Assembly: GCA_041390625.1 (NCBI GenBank)
Contig: JAWKPM010000001.1
Location: 310,001 to 374,000 of the forward strand
Direction of reading: 5' to 3'
From: RBC038 sp041390625
GTDB lineage: Bacteria; Chloroflexota; Dehalococcoidia; UBA2979
DNA: 64,000 nt
Shown here: positions 1 to 8,192 of the stretch, one piece after another
Layout of the letters: every line of letters begins with the position of its first letter
How positions within the stretch are numbered: position 1 is the stretch's first letter
Translations under genes and position numbers: made by a program
Notes under the pieces: model-generated
What the model saw: the letters and a program-made list of their open reading frames with translations, nothing else
Database searches by the model: none
What the model was told of the DNA's origin: nothing

Positions 1-996
1 GAAGGGGTTGTCGATGCGCAGCACCTGCATCGCGCCGAGCGCCCATCGATGCCGCTGGAGCATGTACTGGTGCGCGTCGGTCGGCGCGAGGCCTCGAGCC
101 AGCACCTCGTTGTGGTAGACGGTCGTCCAGCCCTTCTGCATCAGGCGGAAGGTGGTGTGGATGTCCTCGGTGACGGTCTCGGTCGCCACGCCGCCGGCGT
201 CTCGCAGCGCCTCGGTGCGGACCAGCGCGCAGGTGCCGCACCAGAACGCGGCGCGCCAGCGGTTCTTCGCCGGAGCGAGCGCGCGGTAGAAGACGCGCTC
301 CTCGTTGTAGACCGGGCCGTCGTCCGTCTCGCCCTCGTGCTCGAAGGAGTCAAGGTTGTAGAAGTCCTGTGGCATCTGCACCACGGCCACGCGGTCGTCG
401 TCGAAGTAGCCGAGGGTGTTCACGAGGAAGCCGGGGCTCACGACGTAGTCGGCATCGAGGACGCCGATGATCTCGGCGTCGACGACCTCGAGGGCGTGGT
501 TGAGGTTGCCCGCCTTCGCGTGCTCGTTGTTCGGCCTCGTGAGGTAGCGGGCCCCGAGGTGCTCCGCGAGCTCGCGTACCCACTCGCGACGCCCGTCGTC
601 GAGGACCCACGTCTCGTGCGGCGGGTCGATCGAGACGGCAGCAGCGATCGAGGGCAGCAGCACCGAGGCCGGCTCGTTGTAGGTCGGGATGAGGATCGCG
701 ACCGAGCGGTTGTGGCGGGCCGGGCGCAGCTGAGGCCGCGCGTCGAGGTCCCACAGCGCCAGCGTGAAGAGGCCGAAGGCGAAGGCGTTGTGCGCCTCCG
801 CAACGATGAGCGGCACCGCGACCCACCACACGCCGAGGTTGATCGTGCTCGTGAGGCGCCACCCGATGTAGGCGGCGGTGACGAGGAGCGTGGCGATCGC
901 CCAGCCTCGGACGAAGGCCTTGTGCCTCGACGTCTCGAGGGGCGGCATCTCACCACCCTCGAGGCGCGGCAGGTGGATGATCTTGTCGCTGGTCAT
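1..996 (-). CDS. Cellulose-synthase-like family 2 glycosyltransferase (3' end outside window)
   Basis: Membrane glycosyltransferase expected to use a nucleotide-sugar donor and make or modify an exported polysaccharide. The 332 visible residues start with two hydrophobic stretches (about 30-48 and 55-83). A GT2/BcsA-type catalytic core follows: IPTYNE at 103-108, D133-D134, the D181-A-D183 metal/sugar site, T-E-D at 276-278 (catalytic base) and QRHRW at 314-318, the processive-synthase Q-x-x-R-W signature. The ATG at 996 is preceded by GGGAGCG at normal spacing. The reading frame is open to base 1, so the C-terminal membrane domain lies outside. The family is clear; the polymer made is unknown. 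Confidence 0.88.
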   Translation of the reverse strand, partial: MTSDKIIHLPRLEGGEMPPLETSRHKAFVRGWAIATLLVTAAYIGWRLTSTINLGVWWVAVPLIVAEAHNAFAFGLFTLALWDLDARPQLRPARHNRSVAILIPTYNEPASVLLPSIAAAVSIDPPHETWVLDDGRREWVRELAEHLGARYLTRPNNEHAKAGNLNHALEVVDAEIIGVLDADYVVSPGFLVNTLGYFDDDRVAVVQMPQDFYNLDSFEHEGETDDGPVYNEERVFYRALAPAKNRWRAAFWCGTCALVRTEALRDAGGVATETVTEDIHTTFRLMQKGWTTVYHNEVLARGLAPTDAHQYMLQRHRWALGAMQVLRIDNPF

Positions 997-1162
997 GTCG
1001 CTCCCGAGGTGTGCGCGGCCCGTCGGCGGCCTGCACCTCGATGCGCCGAACGCCTCGAGGTGCCGGAACCCGCAAGAAACCGTCAACTGATCATCGGTGC
1101 GAACTGAATCGATCTGCAGGGCTCGCCGAATCGGGAGGGTGAACGCTACGTTAGGCTCGCGT

Positions 1163-1237
1163 GCCCCCGTAGCTCAGTGGATAGAGCGTCGGTTTCCTAA
1201 ACCGTGTGCGCAGGTTCGAGTCCTGCCGGGGGTACCA
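1163..1237 (+). tRNA. tRNA-Arg (anticodon CCT)
   Basis: Folds as a cloverleaf. The acceptor stem pairs GCCCCCG with CGGGGGT, the D arm is GCTC/GAGC, the anticodon loop is TTCCTAA with anticodon CCT at 1196-1198, and the T arm is GCAGG-TTCGAGT-CCTGC. The discriminator A is followed by an encoded CCA at 1235-1237. The anticodon reads the rare Arg codon AGG. The first pair of the anticodon stem is a T-T mismatch. It lies alone on the + strand upstream of a CoA-transferase gene. Confidence 0.95.
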
Positions 1238-1339
1238 GCTCATCGATAACACTTCCGCATCGGTGCGCGTGCAGGCCTCGATGCCCCGAACTCGTCTGCT
1301 ATGGTCGCGCGCGTCCCGACCCACCTCGGGCTCGCGCCC

Positions 1340-1367
1340 TTGAATCGCACCGCGGGGCCGTTACCAT
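1340..1367 (+). promoter_or_regulatory. Candidate promoter of the tandem CoA-transferase genes
   Basis: TTGAAT at 1340-1345 and TACCAT at 1362-1367 are separated by 16 bases, a sigma70-like arrangement ending 28 bases before the start codon at 1396. The TACCAT -10 form recurs in front of several genes in this window. Confidence 0.5.
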
Positions 1368-1395
1368 ACCGACGCTCGGAGCGGAGGAACTCCTT

Positions 1396-2601
1396 ATGCC
1401 AGGTCCGCTGGAGGGCATTCGCGTCCTCGACCTGACCTCGAACGTCGCCGGCCCGTTCGCCTCGAAGCTCATCGGCGACTACGGCGGCGAGGTGCTGAAG
1501 GTCGAGCCGCCCGGCGGCGATCCTTCGAGGCGCTACGGACCCTTCCACGGCGACGACCCGCATCCGGAGAAGTCCGCGCTCTACCTCCACCTCAACACCA
1601 ACAAGCGCTCGATCACCCTCGACCCGAGCTCGAAGGCCGGGCGCAACCTCCTCCGACGCCTCATCGAACGCGCCGACATCCTCCTCGAGGACTTCGCGCC
1701 GGGCACGATGGAGTCGTGGGGTCTCGGCTGGGACGACCTGCGCGCGACGCAGCCGAACCTGGTGATGATCTCGATCACGCCGTACGGGCAGACGGGCCCC
1801 TACCGCGACTTCAAGGGCTCCGAGATCACCCTCGAGGCAATCGGCGGGCCGCTGCAGAACAACGGCCACATCTCCCTCGAGCCGCTGAAGCTTGGCGGGC
1901 ACACGGCGCTGTACCACGCCGGCGCCGCCGCGGGATTCGCCGCGCTGATGGGCCGCCTGCGCGTCGAGATGGGTGGCGAAGGCGATTACGTCGACCTGTC
2001 GGTCTACGAGTGCCAGGCGGGCTTCCGCGACCGGCGCACCGTCTACCTCACCGGCGCCTCGTACACGGGCTACCCCTCGAAGCGGGGCGGCTCGACCATT
2101 CGCATGGGCTCGGGCGTGCGGCCCGCCCTCGATGGTTACGTCAACGTCCTCGGGGCCGGCAATCGCCTCCCCGCCCTGCTCAAGCTCATCGACCGCGAGG
2201 ACATGGCGGAGAACCCGGATATCTTCAAGCCGGCCGCCTTCATCCCGCAGGACCTGGTCGACGAGGTCGAGGCGTCGTACCTCATGTACCTCATGCAGAA
2301 CACCAAGCTCGAGGTGATCGCGCGCGCGCAGGAGCTGGGCATGCTCTGCGGCGCCATCCTCACTACCGAGGACTTGGTGAAGGACCCGCACTACCGCGAG
2401 CGCGGCATGTGGGACACCATCGACCACCCCTTCACGGGCCCCATCGAGTACCCCGGCCGCCCGCTCATCATGTCGGCATCACCACGCCCGGCGCCTCGAC
2501 GCGCGCCGCTCCTCGGCGAGCACAACATCGAGGTCTACATCGACGAGCTCGGACTCGCGCGCGAGGACCTGCCGCTGCTGCGCGCGCAGGGCGTCATCTA
2601 G
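1396..2601 (+). CDS. CaiB/BaiF (family III) CoA-transferase homologue lacking the catalytic Asp
   Basis: A 401-residue protein of the family that moves CoA between acyl groups. It has the family N-terminus (GPLEGIRVLDLT), the Rossmann-like NKRSITLD segment (70-76), the ISITPYGQTGPY segment (125-136) and the C-terminal LLGEHN motif. Family enzymes carry a catalytic Asp in a G-D-x3-G setting before the conserved GxGQ turn. Here the corresponding stretch is GGHTALYHAG (167-176), with no acidic residue. GGAGGAA precedes the ATG at 1396. The next gene, 57 bases downstream on the same strand, is a paralogue that keeps the Asp. Together they may form a two-subunit enzyme in which this subunit is structural; that pairing is inferred. 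Confidence 0.88.
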   Translation: MPGPLEGIRVLDLTSNVAGPFASKLIGDYGGEVLKVEPPGGDPSRRYGPFHGDDPHPEKSALYLHLNTNKRSITLDPSSKAGRNLLRRLIERADILLEDFAPGTMESWGLGWDDLRATQPNLVMISITPYGQTGPYRDFKGSEITLEAIGGPLQNNGHISLEPLKLGGHTALYHAGAAAGFAALMGRLRVEMGGEGDYVDLSVYECQAGFRDRRTVYLTGASYTGYPSKRGGSTIRMGSGVRPALDGYVNVLGAGNRLPALLKLIDREDMAENPDIFKPAAFIPQDLVDEVEASYLMYLMQNTKLEVIARAQELGMLCGAILTTEDLVKDPHYRERGMWDTIDHPFTGPIEYPGRPLIMSASPRPAPRRAPLLGEHNIEVYIDELGLAREDLPLLRAQGVI

Positions 2602-2658
2602 CCGAAGGACCGACCACCCACCGACCTACCCGCGACCGCCAGACGAGGGAACACGACG

Positions 2659-4014
2659 ATGGCCGACACGACGAAGTACCCGAAGAACGCGAAGCGCCCC
2701 CTCGAGGGCGTGCGCATCGCGGACGTCACCGTGGTGTGGGCGGGCCCCTACGTCACCCAGCTCCTCGGCGAGTGGGGCGCCGAGATCATCCGCGTCGAGC
2801 CGATCAACCGCATCCAGCCGTACTCGCGCGGCGGCGACTCGCAGGTCACGAAGGAGCAGGCCACCGCCCTCGCGCAGCAGGGACAGCTGCTGGGCGCCTA
2901 CCCGGACCTCGACCCGAAGGACGACCGCTGGAACCGCAGCGCCGGCTTCAACGCGCACTCTCGCAACAAGAAGTCGATGGCCTGCGACATCACCTCGCCC
3001 GAGGGCAAGGAGGCGTTCATCCGCCTCCTGAAGGTGAGCGACTGCTTCATCGAGAACAACGTCCCGATCACCATCGAGAAGGCCGGCCTCACCTGGGACG
3101 AGGTGCGCGAGATCAACCCTCGATTGATCATGCTGCGCATGCCGGCCTTCGGGCTGAGCGGGCCGTACAAGTACTACCGAGCCTTCGGCACGCACGTCGA
3201 GGGAATGATCGGCCACCACCTGATCCGCGGCTACCCGAACGCTGGCCCCGACTACACGGGCGACGCCTTCACCGCCGATGCGCTGGCGGGCGTCCTCGGC
3301 GCGTTCGCCATCGTCACCGCGCTGCGCCATCGCGAGCGGACGGGCGAGGGCCAGCAGGTCGAGATGCCGCTGGCCGAAGCGTTCCTACCCGTCCTCGGTG
3401 AGTTCATCATGGACTACACGATGAACGGCCGCGTGACCGAGCCACAGGGCAATCGCCACCCCTCGCACGCACCGCACGGCGTCTACCCCACCGAGGGCGA
3501 CGACCAGTGGATCGCCATCGATGTCGCGACGGACGAGGAGTTCGCGGCGCTGTGCGACGTGCTCGGGGCCGGCGCACTCGCCTCGGACGAGCGCTTCGCG
3601 GCCTCGGACCAGCGCTGGAAGCATCGGGACGCGCTCGACACCGCCCTCGGCGAGGTCACGCGTTCGCACGACAAAGAAGCGCTGTTCCGCTCACTGCAGG
3701 CCGCCGGCGTGAACGCCGCGCCCGTGCACAACGAGGTTGAGGCGCTGGCGGACGAGCAGCTGGCCGCGCGCGACTGGTTCCGCGAGATCACCGTTCCCAC
3801 CGTCGGGACGCACCGCTACCCCGGCTACCTCTTCAAGATGGCGAACACCCCGGACGAAGTGCGTCTGCCGCCGCCGCTGCTCGGCGAGCACAACGAGGAG
3901 ATCTACCTCGACCTGCTCGGCTACAGCCGTGAGGAGCTCGACGCCATGATCGAGAAGGGCCTCGTAGGAACGACGTACCCGCCCGAGGTGCTCGCGAGCG
4001 CCCTCGGGCTCTAG
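2659..4014 (+). CDS. CaiB/BaiF (family III) CoA-transferase, Asp-containing partner
   Basis: A 451-residue family III CoA-transferase. The predicted catalytic Asp is D207 in TADALAG, exactly 21 residues before the GEGQ turn, as in formyl-CoA transferase. Other family marks are PLEGVRIADVT near the start, NKKSMACD (103-110), PAFGLSGPY (162-170) and a C-terminal LLGEHNEEIY. It has an insertion of about 40 residues (near 55-95) compared with its upstream neighbour. A GAGGGA sequence precedes the ATG. It is transcribed after the Asp-less homologue and probably shares its transcript. The substrate cannot be told from sequence. Confidence 0.9.
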   Translation: MADTTKYPKNAKRPLEGVRIADVTVVWAGPYVTQLLGEWGAEIIRVEPINRIQPYSRGGDSQVTKEQATALAQQGQLLGAYPDLDPKDDRWNRSAGFNAHSRNKKSMACDITSPEGKEAFIRLLKVSDCFIENNVPITIEKAGLTWDEVREINPRLIMLRMPAFGLSGPYKYYRAFGTHVEGMIGHHLIRGYPNAGPDYTGDAFTADALAGVLGAFAIVTALRHRERTGEGQQVEMPLAEAFLPVLGEFIMDYTMNGRVTEPQGNRHPSHAPHGVYPTEGDDQWIAIDVATDEEFAALCDVLGAGALASDERFAASDQRWKHRDALDTALGEVTRSHDKEALFRSLQAAGVNAAPVHNEVEALADEQLAARDWFREITVPTVGTHRYPGYLFKMANTPDEVRLPPPLLGEHNEEIYLDLLGYSREELDAMIEKGLVGTTYPPEVLASALGL

Positions 4015-4158
4015 CACCCACTCCTCGAACCGTCGCTCGACAGACTCAGCCGGCCGGGGGCGTTCGTTAGCGCGACCTGCGCTATCGTCCGCCGCCGGAG
4101 GTCACTCGCCCATGGCGCTTCGAGGTCCGGCGCGCACGCTTCAGAGCGAGCGTTCGTA

Positions 4159-5445
4159 GTGGAAACGTCGATCGCGGTCGCGATCTTCTCGATTACGTAC
4201 ATCCTGATCATCTTCGAGAAGGTGCACAAGACGACCGCCGCCCTCGCCGGCGGCACGGCGATGATCCTCTTCAAGGTGCTGGACACCGAGCAGGCCTTCG
4301 AATCGGTCGAGCTCGAGGTGATCTTCCTGCTGACAGGCATGATGATCATCGCGAACGCTCTTGCCAGCACGGGCGTCTTCCAGTGGATCGCGATCCGCGC
4401 CGCGAAGCTGGCGAAGGGCTCGCCGATCCGCGTCCTCGTCATCCTGTGTGCCATCACTGCGTTGGCCTCAGCGTTCCTCGACAACGTGACGACCGTGGTG
4501 CTGCTCGCCCCGGTGACCCTCGTGGTCGCGCAGACCCTCGAGGTGCGGGCGGTGCCGATGCTGATCGCCGAGGCGCTGGCCTCGAACATCGGCGGGACGG
4601 CGACGCTCATCGGCGACCCGCCGAACATCCTCATCGCCTCGCACGCGAACATCTCGTTCGTCGAGTTCTTCGTGAACGTCGGTCCGGTCTCGATCCTGTC
4701 GCTCATCGCGTTCCTCGCGGTCTCGCCCTGGCTGATGGGGCGCGGGCTCGACACGCCACAGCACCTCCGCGAGCGCGTGATGGAGATCGATGACTCGGAG
4801 CTGATCACGGACACGCGGCTGCTGAAGATCGCGCTCGCGATCCTCGGAGTCGTGATCGCAGGCTTCCTGCTGCAGGGCGTGCTCGGCTACGAGCCCGCCG
4901 GAGTGGCGCTCATCGGCGGCGCGGCGCTCCTGCTCATCACCGGACACGACCCCCACGAGGCCCTGCGCGAGGTCGAGTGGGCGACGCTGTTCTTCTTCAT
5001 CGGCCTCTTCATCGTCGTCGGAGGCCTCGAGCACGAGGGCGTCCTCGAGACCGTCGGCAACCGCGCCGCGGAGCTCACCGGCGACTCGGTGTCGGCGGCG
5101 ACGTACATGATCCTCTGGATGTCCGCGCTCGCCTCGGGCGTCGTCGACAACATCCCGTACACAGCCACGATGCTGCCGATCGTCGAGGAGATGGGGCACG
5201 CGAACCCGAACATCGATGGCGACGCGCCGCACGTCCTGTGGTGGGCGCTTGCGATCGGCGCCGACATGGGCGGGAACCTGACGATCGTCGGCGCCTCGGC
5301 GAACGTCCTTGTGGCGAACATCTCCGCTCGCAGCGGCCGGCCGATCACGTTCTTCGAGTTCTTTCGCTACGGCGCGGTGACAACGGTCGGCACGATGGTG
5401 ATCGCCTCGATCTACCTCTGGATCCGCTTCTTCGTCTTCGGCTAG
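4159..5445 (+). CDS. ArsB/NhaD-type (P-permease) ion transporter
   Basis: An integral membrane protein of 428 residues and about eleven hydrophobic segments, belonging to the ion transporter superfamily that includes ArsB, NhaD and the P protein. It has the internal duplication typical of the fold: FLDNVTTVVLLAPVT with ASNIGGTATLIGDPPN in the first half, and VVDNIPYTATMLPI with GNLTIVGASANV in the second. Such proteins move anions or exchange Na+/H+; the substrate is not determined here. The start is GTG with a weak ribosome-binding site, so the N-terminus is approximate. No ars regulator or ATPase lies nearby, so arsenite export is not supported by context. Confidence 0.85.
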   Translation: METSIAVAIFSITYILIIFEKVHKTTAALAGGTAMILFKVLDTEQAFESVELEVIFLLTGMMIIANALASTGVFQWIAIRAAKLAKGSPIRVLVILCAITALASAFLDNVTTVVLLAPVTLVVAQTLEVRAVPMLIAEALASNIGGTATLIGDPPNILIASHANISFVEFFVNVGPVSILSLIAFLAVSPWLMGRGLDTPQHLRERVMEIDDSELITDTRLLKIALAILGVVIAGFLLQGVLGYEPAGVALIGGAALLLITGHDPHEALREVEWATLFFFIGLFIVVGGLEHEGVLETVGNRAAELTGDSVSAATYMILWMSALASGVVDNIPYTATMLPIVEEMGHANPNIDGDAPHVLWWALAIGADMGGNLTIVGASANVLVANISARSGRPITFFEFFRYGAVTTVGTMVIASIYLWIRFFVFG

Positions 5446-5505
5446 CCACCGCACCTCGAACCTGGCCCACTTGACGGGTGACGCGCCCGATCCGACGTTG
5501 GACGC

Positions 5506-5530
5506 GCGCCGGCGCCATCGAGGCCGGCGC
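5506..5530 (+). promoter_or_regulatory. Hairpin in the leader of the Xaa-Pro aminopeptidase gene
   Basis: GCGCCGGC (5506-5513) and GCCGGCGC (5523-5530) form a perfect 8-bp stem with a 9-base loop, ending 24 bases before the ATG at 5555 and just upstream of AAGGAG. It could mark the end of the preceding gene or modulate translation. A TTGACG at 5471 is a possible -35. Confidence 0.35.
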
Positions 5531-5554
5531 TTCGCATCGATGAAGGAGCCCGCG

Positions 5555-6910
5555 ATGCCCCCACGCCCCCGCCCCTCGGTCTTCGCGGCGCGCCGCGATC
5601 GCCTGATGCGATCGCTCCGCGGCGGGGCGGCGGTCTTCGCCGGCGGCCACGAGGTGCTGCGCAACGGTGACGTGCACTACGAGTTCCGCCAGACCTCGAC
5701 CTTCCACTACCTGACCGGCCTCGACGAGCCGGATGCGGTCGCCGTGCTGCGCCCCGGCCACTCGGAGCCGTTCGCGCTGTTCGTTCGACCTCGGGACCCC
5801 GCGATGGAGGTCTGGCTGGGGCCGCGCGCCGGCGTCGAGGGCGCGATGCGTGACTTCGGCGCAAACGTTGCGTACTCCATCGAGGAACTGGACGAGCAGC
5901 TGCCGCGCCTCCTCGTCGAGGCGGACACGGTCTGGTTCTCGCTCGGCTCGAACGACCGCATCGAGCGGCTCATCACCGCGGCGGCCGGACGCCGGCGCGG
6001 CGCGCCGAACCCACTCTCGAGGATCGCGGACCCGGCGCCGCTGGTGGCCCAGCTGCGCCTCGTGAAGTCGCAGGACGAGGTGCGCTCGCTGCAGCGCGCC
6101 GTCGACGCCACGGGCGCGGGCATCGAGGCGGCCATCCGCACGACGCGGCCCGGCATGTTCGAGTACGAGGCGCAGGCGAGCCTCGAGGCGGAGTTCCGAC
6201 GTCGGGGCTCGCCACGGCAGGGCTTCCCTTCGATCGTCGCGAGCGGCCCGAACGCCTGCACGCTTCATCACGAATCGAACGACCGCCGCATCGAGGACGG
6301 CGACCTGCTGCTCCTCGACGTCGGCGCCGAGGTCGATATGTACTCGGCGGACGTGACGCGCACGTATCCCGTGAACGGCCGCTTCAGCCCTGAGCAGCGT
6401 GCGGTCTACGAGACGGTCCTCGAGGCCCAGCAGGCCGGCATCGAGGCGACGCGCCCGGGCGCCACCTTCATGGACGTGCACAACGCCGCCCTCGACGTCA
6501 TCGTGCGCGGGCTGCGGAAGATGAAGGTGCTGCAGGGACGCCTCGAGACGCTGACGAAGCGCGGCGACTACCGCCCGTACTTCATGCACGCGACCTCGCA
6601 CTGGCTCGGCCTCGATGTGCACGACGTCGGCGCCTATCGCGACGGCGAGCGCTCCGTCGAGCTGCGGCCCGGCATGGTGCTGACCGTCGAGCCCGGCATC
6701 TACATCGCGCCGAGCTCCGAGGCGCCTCGAGCCCTCCGCGGCATCGGCGTCCGCATCGAGGACGACGTGCTGGTGACCCGCGACGGCCATCGGAACCTCT
6801 CCGAGGCGATCCCGCGTGACCCCGCCATCCTCGAAGAGATGGCCGGCTCGGCGGCTGCCCCGACACAGGCGCGCGCTCGTACTCGACGCTCGAGGCGGCG
6901 AGACGCGTAG
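5555..6910 (+). CDS. pepP: Xaa-Pro aminopeptidase (M24B family)
   Basis: A cytosolic dimetal aminopeptidase of 451 residues removing N-terminal residues that precede proline. Residues 1-165 are the AMP_N domain (RQTSTFHYLTG at 45-55). The C-terminal pita-bread domain has all five metal ligands of the family: D255, D266, H349 (in SHWLGLDVHD), E379 (VEPGIY) and E402 (RIEDDVLV). The start at 5555 is chosen because AAGGAG lies 6 bases upstream; an ATG at 5540 in the same frame has no such site. It may complete breakdown of peptides imported by systems such as the solute-binding protein at 17677. Confidence 0.93.
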   Translation: MPPRPRPSVFAARRDRLMRSLRGGAAVFAGGHEVLRNGDVHYEFRQTSTFHYLTGLDEPDAVAVLRPGHSEPFALFVRPRDPAMEVWLGPRAGVEGAMRDFGANVAYSIEELDEQLPRLLVEADTVWFSLGSNDRIERLITAAAGRRRGAPNPLSRIADPAPLVAQLRLVKSQDEVRSLQRAVDATGAGIEAAIRTTRPGMFEYEAQASLEAEFRRRGSPRQGFPSIVASGPNACTLHHESNDRRIEDGDLLLLDVGAEVDMYSADVTRTYPVNGRFSPEQRAVYETVLEAQQAGIEATRPGATFMDVHNAALDVIVRGLRKMKVLQGRLETLTKRGDYRPYFMHATSHWLGLDVHDVGAYRDGERSVELRPGMVLTVEPGIYIAPSSEAPRALRGIGVRIEDDVLVTRDGHRNLSEAIPRDPAILEEMAGSAAAPTQARARTRRSRRRDA

Positions 6911-6922
6911 CCCCGAAGTCGG

Positions 6923-6936
6923 GTGACCTTGGTCAC
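6923..6936. promoter_or_regulatory. Short operator-like palindrome
   Basis: GTGACC-TT-GGTCAC: 6-bp arms with a 2-base spacer, 13 bases after the pepP stop and 118 bases before the next start. The geometry suits a dimeric regulator, but no cognate protein is identifiable. Confidence 0.3.
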
Positions 6937-6994
6937 GAGCAGGGTGATCGCCGGCCGTTAACACTTCTTCGATGGATTGCTTCGCGTCCCGACC

Positions 6995-7030
6995 CCACGA
7001 TGTTTGTGCGACCGTGCACAAACGTCGTGG
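6995..7030. promoter_or_regulatory. 15-bp inverted repeat in front of the lipoprotein gene
   Basis: CCACGATGTTTGTGC (6995-7009) pairs with GCACAAACGTCGTGG (7016-7030), interrupted only by one T-G wobble, around a 6-base loop. It ends 24 bases before the TTG start at 7055. There is no T-run after it, so a simple terminator is less likely than an operator or an mRNA leader hairpin. Confidence 0.5.
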
Positions 7031-7054
7031 CACGGTCCTGCTGAGGAGCGTGCG

Positions 7055-7528
7055 TTGAAGAACGGCTGGCGATACGGACTGATGGCCGCGGCGGCGGCAG
7101 GCGCGCTGCTCGTGGCGTGCTCGGGCGATGACTCTGACAGCTCGAGCGGCGACACGACCTCCACAGTCGAGTCGACCGCGACGGTCCAGGACGCGACGCC
7201 GTCGGGCACCTTCGCGACGAACACCGCCGAGGCAACCTCGACCGAGACCGCTGCGGCCACCGAGGCGGCGACGACCGAGGCCACGCCTTCGGAGACGGCG
7301 ATGGCGGCGGCTCAGGTCTCCGCGAACAACGCCTCCCGCGAGGAGCTGACGGCGGCATTCGAGGCGGCCGGCATCTCGAACGCCGACAAGTGGGCGCGTG
7401 AGGTCGAGGAGTACCGCCCCTACCCCGAGGACGACGCCGGCATGGCCAAGCTCCGCGACGAGCTCGCGAAGTACAACCCGGCCGACGGAGTCGTGGACTC
7501 CATCGTCGCGACGTTGTCGCTCCCGTAG
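7055..7528 (+). CDS. Secreted lipoprotein with Thr/Ala/Glu-rich linker, unknown function
   Basis: A 157-residue protein. The TTG start at 7055 is chosen because TGAGGAG lies just upstream and the product then begins LKNGW, followed directly by a hydrophobic h-region and the lipobox LVAC. A low-complexity linker of about 60 residues rich in T, A, E and S follows. A compact charged C-terminal region (from about NNASREELTAAFEAAG) looks like a small helical domain, possibly helix-hairpin-helix-like. It is probably anchored to the outside of the cytoplasmic membrane. The next gene starts 2 bases after its stop. The function is not recognised. Confidence 0.75.
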   Translation: MKNGWRYGLMAAAAAGALLVACSGDDSDSSSGDTTSTVESTATVQDATPSGTFATNTAEATSTETAAATEAATTEATPSETAMAAAQVSANNASREELTAAFEAAGISNADKWAREVEEYRPYPEDDAGMAKLRDELAKYNPADGVVDSIVATLSLP

Positions 7529-7530
7529 CG

Positions 7531-8022
7531 ATGCGCCTCGGCGGGCTCATGCCCTCGGAGCAGTCGACGGTCGGCTGGCTACGCGCCGGGGTGCTGCTGC
7601 TGGGCGGGCTTGGCCTCGTGGGGACGGCCGCCCAGCTGGCGCTCGACCGGCACTGGGACTCGACCGAGCAGCTGATCCCGTGGGTCGGCGTCGCGCTGAA
7701 CATCGTCGCCTTCGGCCTCGTGCTGCGCCGGCCGGGGACTCGGCGTGCATTCGCCGCTCGAGGTCTGGCAATCGTCGTGTTCGTGATCGCCGCAGTGGGC
7801 GTCTGGCGTCACGCGAACGCGAACTACGAGGCCGGCCCGCTCGACCGCAACTACACGGACCGCTGGGAGTCGATGTCTGAGACGGACCGCTGGTTCCGCG
7901 CCACCGTCCAGAGCGTCGGCCCCGCGCCCACGCTCGCGGCCGGCGCCCTCGCCGAGACGGCGCTCGCGGTACTCATCGCCTCAATGGTGGTGGAGCCTCG
8001 GATGGTCCGGCGGAGCCAATAG
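7531..8022 (+). CDS. Small four-helix membrane protein, unknown function
   Basis: A protein of 163 residues with four predicted membrane helices: about 16-37, 47-66, 76-93 and 130-152. A soluble loop (WESMSETDRWF) lies between helices three and four. It starts 2 bases after the lipoprotein stop, so the two are probably cotranscribed and translationally coupled. An alternative start at 7549 gives a product six residues shorter. No family is recognised. Confidence 0.65.
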   Translation: MRLGGLMPSEQSTVGWLRAGVLLLGGLGLVGTAAQLALDRHWDSTEQLIPWVGVALNIVAFGLVLRRPGTRRAFAARGLAIVVFVIAAVGVWRHANANYEAGPLDRNYTDRWESMSETDRWFRATVQSVGPAPTLAAGALAETALAVLIASMVVEPRMVRRSQ

Positions 8023-8073
8023 GCGCCTCGGAACCTGCGTTATGACTTAGAACGCTAGTACTGATAAGGCGCC

Positions 8074-8102
8074 TTGACAAGTGCGCCCGACAGGTGTTTG
8101 AT
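8074..8102 (+). promoter_or_regulatory. Sigma70-type promoter of nrdJ
   Basis: A perfect TTGACA at 8074-8079 and TTTGAT at 8097-8102 are separated by 17 bases. Transcription would start near 8109, leaving a leader of about 85 bases before the ATG at 8193. No NrdR-box pair is visible. Confidence 0.6.
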
Positions 8103-8192
8103 CCTCGCCCGCGCTCGATCACTCGATCACGCGCGTTCACAGTTTACGAGGCCGCGACCGGCTTCGGATGCATCGCGAGGACGCCCACCACC

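Noticed and set aside
1716..3401. Long overlapping + strand frame across the two CoA-transferases
   Set aside because: Out-of-frame shadow with Arg/Pro/His-rich translation spanning two real genes.
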